Assembly (NCBI RefSeq): GCF_000166135.1 | Contig: NC_014666.1 | Location: 2,356,001-2,420,000, forward strand | Source: Pseudofrankia inefficax | GTDB taxonomy: Bacteria; Actinomycetota; Actinomycetes; Frankiales; Frankiaceae | Reading direction: 5' to 3' | Length of the DNA stretch: 64,000 nt | Shown here: positions 63,091-64,000 of the stretch, piece by piece | Numbering within the stretch: the stretch's first letter is position 1 | Layout of the letters: every line of letters starts with the position of its first letter | Program-made: the position numbers and the translations under genes | Notes under the pieces: generated by a model | What the model was told of the DNA's origin: nothing | The model's input: only the letters and a program-made list of their open reading frames with translations | The model's database searches: none

Positions 63091-63360
63091 TCCAGCCTCC
63101 TTCTCCGAGGGACACGAGAAGAGTATTCCGTATTTCTCCTTCATTCACGTAGGAGGTCTCGGGAGTCATGTTTCATAATTTACTTCCGTGTGGAAGATAG
63201 GGTCGACATTAACGTGAGTGTTAGGCCGTCTCGACGTGACGTCAGGCAGACCGGATCAGCGGGGAAGTACACCGCGCGCCCGGATATATCTGCCCAGGTG
63301 GCGCCCGTTGGCCCCGGCGGCGGCCAGACTGGGACCTGGCCGGCGAGGGATGGAGGCGCG
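63091..63360. promoter_or_regulatory. AT-rich divergent promoter region
   Basis: From about 63115 to 63225 base composition drops well below the surroundings (for example TCATAATTTACTTCC), fitting promoters for both the glycosyltransferase and malate synthase genes. GGAGG at 63351-63355 serves the latter. Confidence 0.45.
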
Positions 63361-64000
63361 ATGGGTGCGACAGGCGAGTCAGCGGGCGCGACGGACGGCG
63401 TCGAGGTCGAGCGGGAGGTGGCCGGGCTCGACGCCTCGGACGCGGCCTCGCTCGCCGCGGACGTGCTCACCGACGACGCGGTGGCGTTCGTCGCCGGGCT
63501 GCAGCGCGCGTTCGGCGCGCGGCGCTCCGAACTGCTGGCCAACCGGGCCCGGCGGCGGGCCGCGATCGCCGCGGGCGGATCGCTGGACTTCCTGCCCGAG
63601 ACGGCCGAGGTCCGCGCCGGCGCCTGGACGGTCGCCCCACCCGCCCCGGATCTGGCCGACCGCCGCTGCGAGATCACCGGCCCGACGGACGCGAAGATGG
63701 TCATCAACGCCCTCAACAGCGGCGCCCGGCTGTTCATGGCGGACTTCGAGGACGCCAACGTCCCCACCTGGGCGAACTTGCTCGACGGCCAGCGCAACCT
63801 CACCGCGGCGATCGCGGGCACGCTGTCCTTCACCAACCCGGACGGCCGCGTCTACCGGCTCGTCGACCGGCCCGCGACCCTGGTCGTCCGGCCGCGCGGC
63901 TGGCATCTGCCCGAGCGGCACGTCATGGTCGACGGCGCCGCCGTGTCCGGCTCGCTGTTCGACGCCGGGCTCTACCTGTTCCGCAACGCGCGGACCCTCG
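63361..64000 (+). CDS. aceB: Malate synthase A (5' part, runs off the window)
   Basis: The first 213 codons of malate synthase, the glyoxylate-cycle enzyme that joins acetyl-CoA and glyoxylate. The visible part carries FLPETAEVRAGAWTVAPPAPDLADRRCEITGP, MVINALNSGARLFMADFEDANVPTWANLLDGQRNL and VVRPRGWHLPERH, characteristic of the AceB (form A) branch rather than GlcB. ATG start with GGAGG upstream. The catalytic Asp and C-terminal domain lie outside the window. Confidence 0.9.
   Translation, partial: MGATGESAGATDGVEVEREVAGLDASDAASLAADVLTDDAVAFVAGLQRAFGARRSELLANRARRRAAIAAGGSLDFLPETAEVRAGAWTVAPPAPDLADRRCEITGPTDAKMVINALNSGARLFMADFEDANVPTWANLLDGQRNLTAAIAGTLSFTNPDGRVYRLVDRPATLVVRPRGWHLPERHVMVDGAAVSGSLFDAGLYLFRNARTL

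Overview
The window is chromosomal DNA of a very GC-rich actinobacterium. GTG starts are common, strong GGAGG-type ribosome binding sites precede most genes, and the right half follows the conserved actinobacterial order tig-clpP1-clpP2-clpX ... folC-ndk-mreBCD-PBP2-rodA-radical SAM-rne-rplU-rpmA-obg-proB. MreBCD/RodA together with a twin ClpP and an RNase E carrying a huge N-terminal extension point to a Frankia- or Streptomyces-like filamentous actinomycete. I lean towards Frankiales, but this is inference from gene content, not a database match.

Left part (1-13.8 kb): a broken HNH-endonuclease (DUF222-type) remnant; a membrane patatin-like phospholipase; then a divergent locus with an N-acyl-D-amino-acid deacylase on one side and a coupled operon (Liv-type substrate-binding lipoprotein, two acyl-CoA ligases, then a small ABM monooxygenase) on the other. 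Their shared intergenic region carries two CTGAC-N5-GTCAG dyads and an exact match to the KstR consensus TNNAACNNGTTNNA, which suggests a regulated acyl/lipid catabolic unit. Next come an NlpC/P60-like hydrolase, TerD, a TerD-VWA fusion protein and a class-1A-like dihydroorotate dehydrogenase.

Middle part (13.9-25.4 kb): a Zn-metallopeptidase lipoprotein, a small membrane protein, an L,D-transpeptidase lipoprotein, Tex with a Gly/Arg-rich tail, a small zinc-ribbon protein, and a minus-strand operon of a Sfp-type phosphopantetheinyl transferase with two paralogous proteins. Each paralog joins an unrecognised ~290-residue N-terminal region to a zinc ribbon and a SAM methyltransferase. tRNA-Gly(TCC) and tRNA-Pro(TGG) follow, flanked by two families of non-coding repeats.

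Right part (25.4-64 kb): proteostasis (trigger factor with a His-rich tail, ClpP1, ClpP2, ClpX), a thioesterase, folate and nucleotide metabolism (folC, ndk), the cell-elongation cluster (mreB, mreC, mreD, PBP2, rodA), the radical SAM pair, RNase E/G, rplU-rpmA-obg-proB, then sbcC/sbcD and an MMPL/RND transporter inserted before proA, a glycosyltransferase, and the 5' part of a malate synthase running off the edge. Two dispersed intergenic repeat families occur twice each (about 19.2 and 30.7 kb; 30.85 and 48.04 kb). One member of each sits between clpX and folC, where valS lies in related genomes as I recall them.
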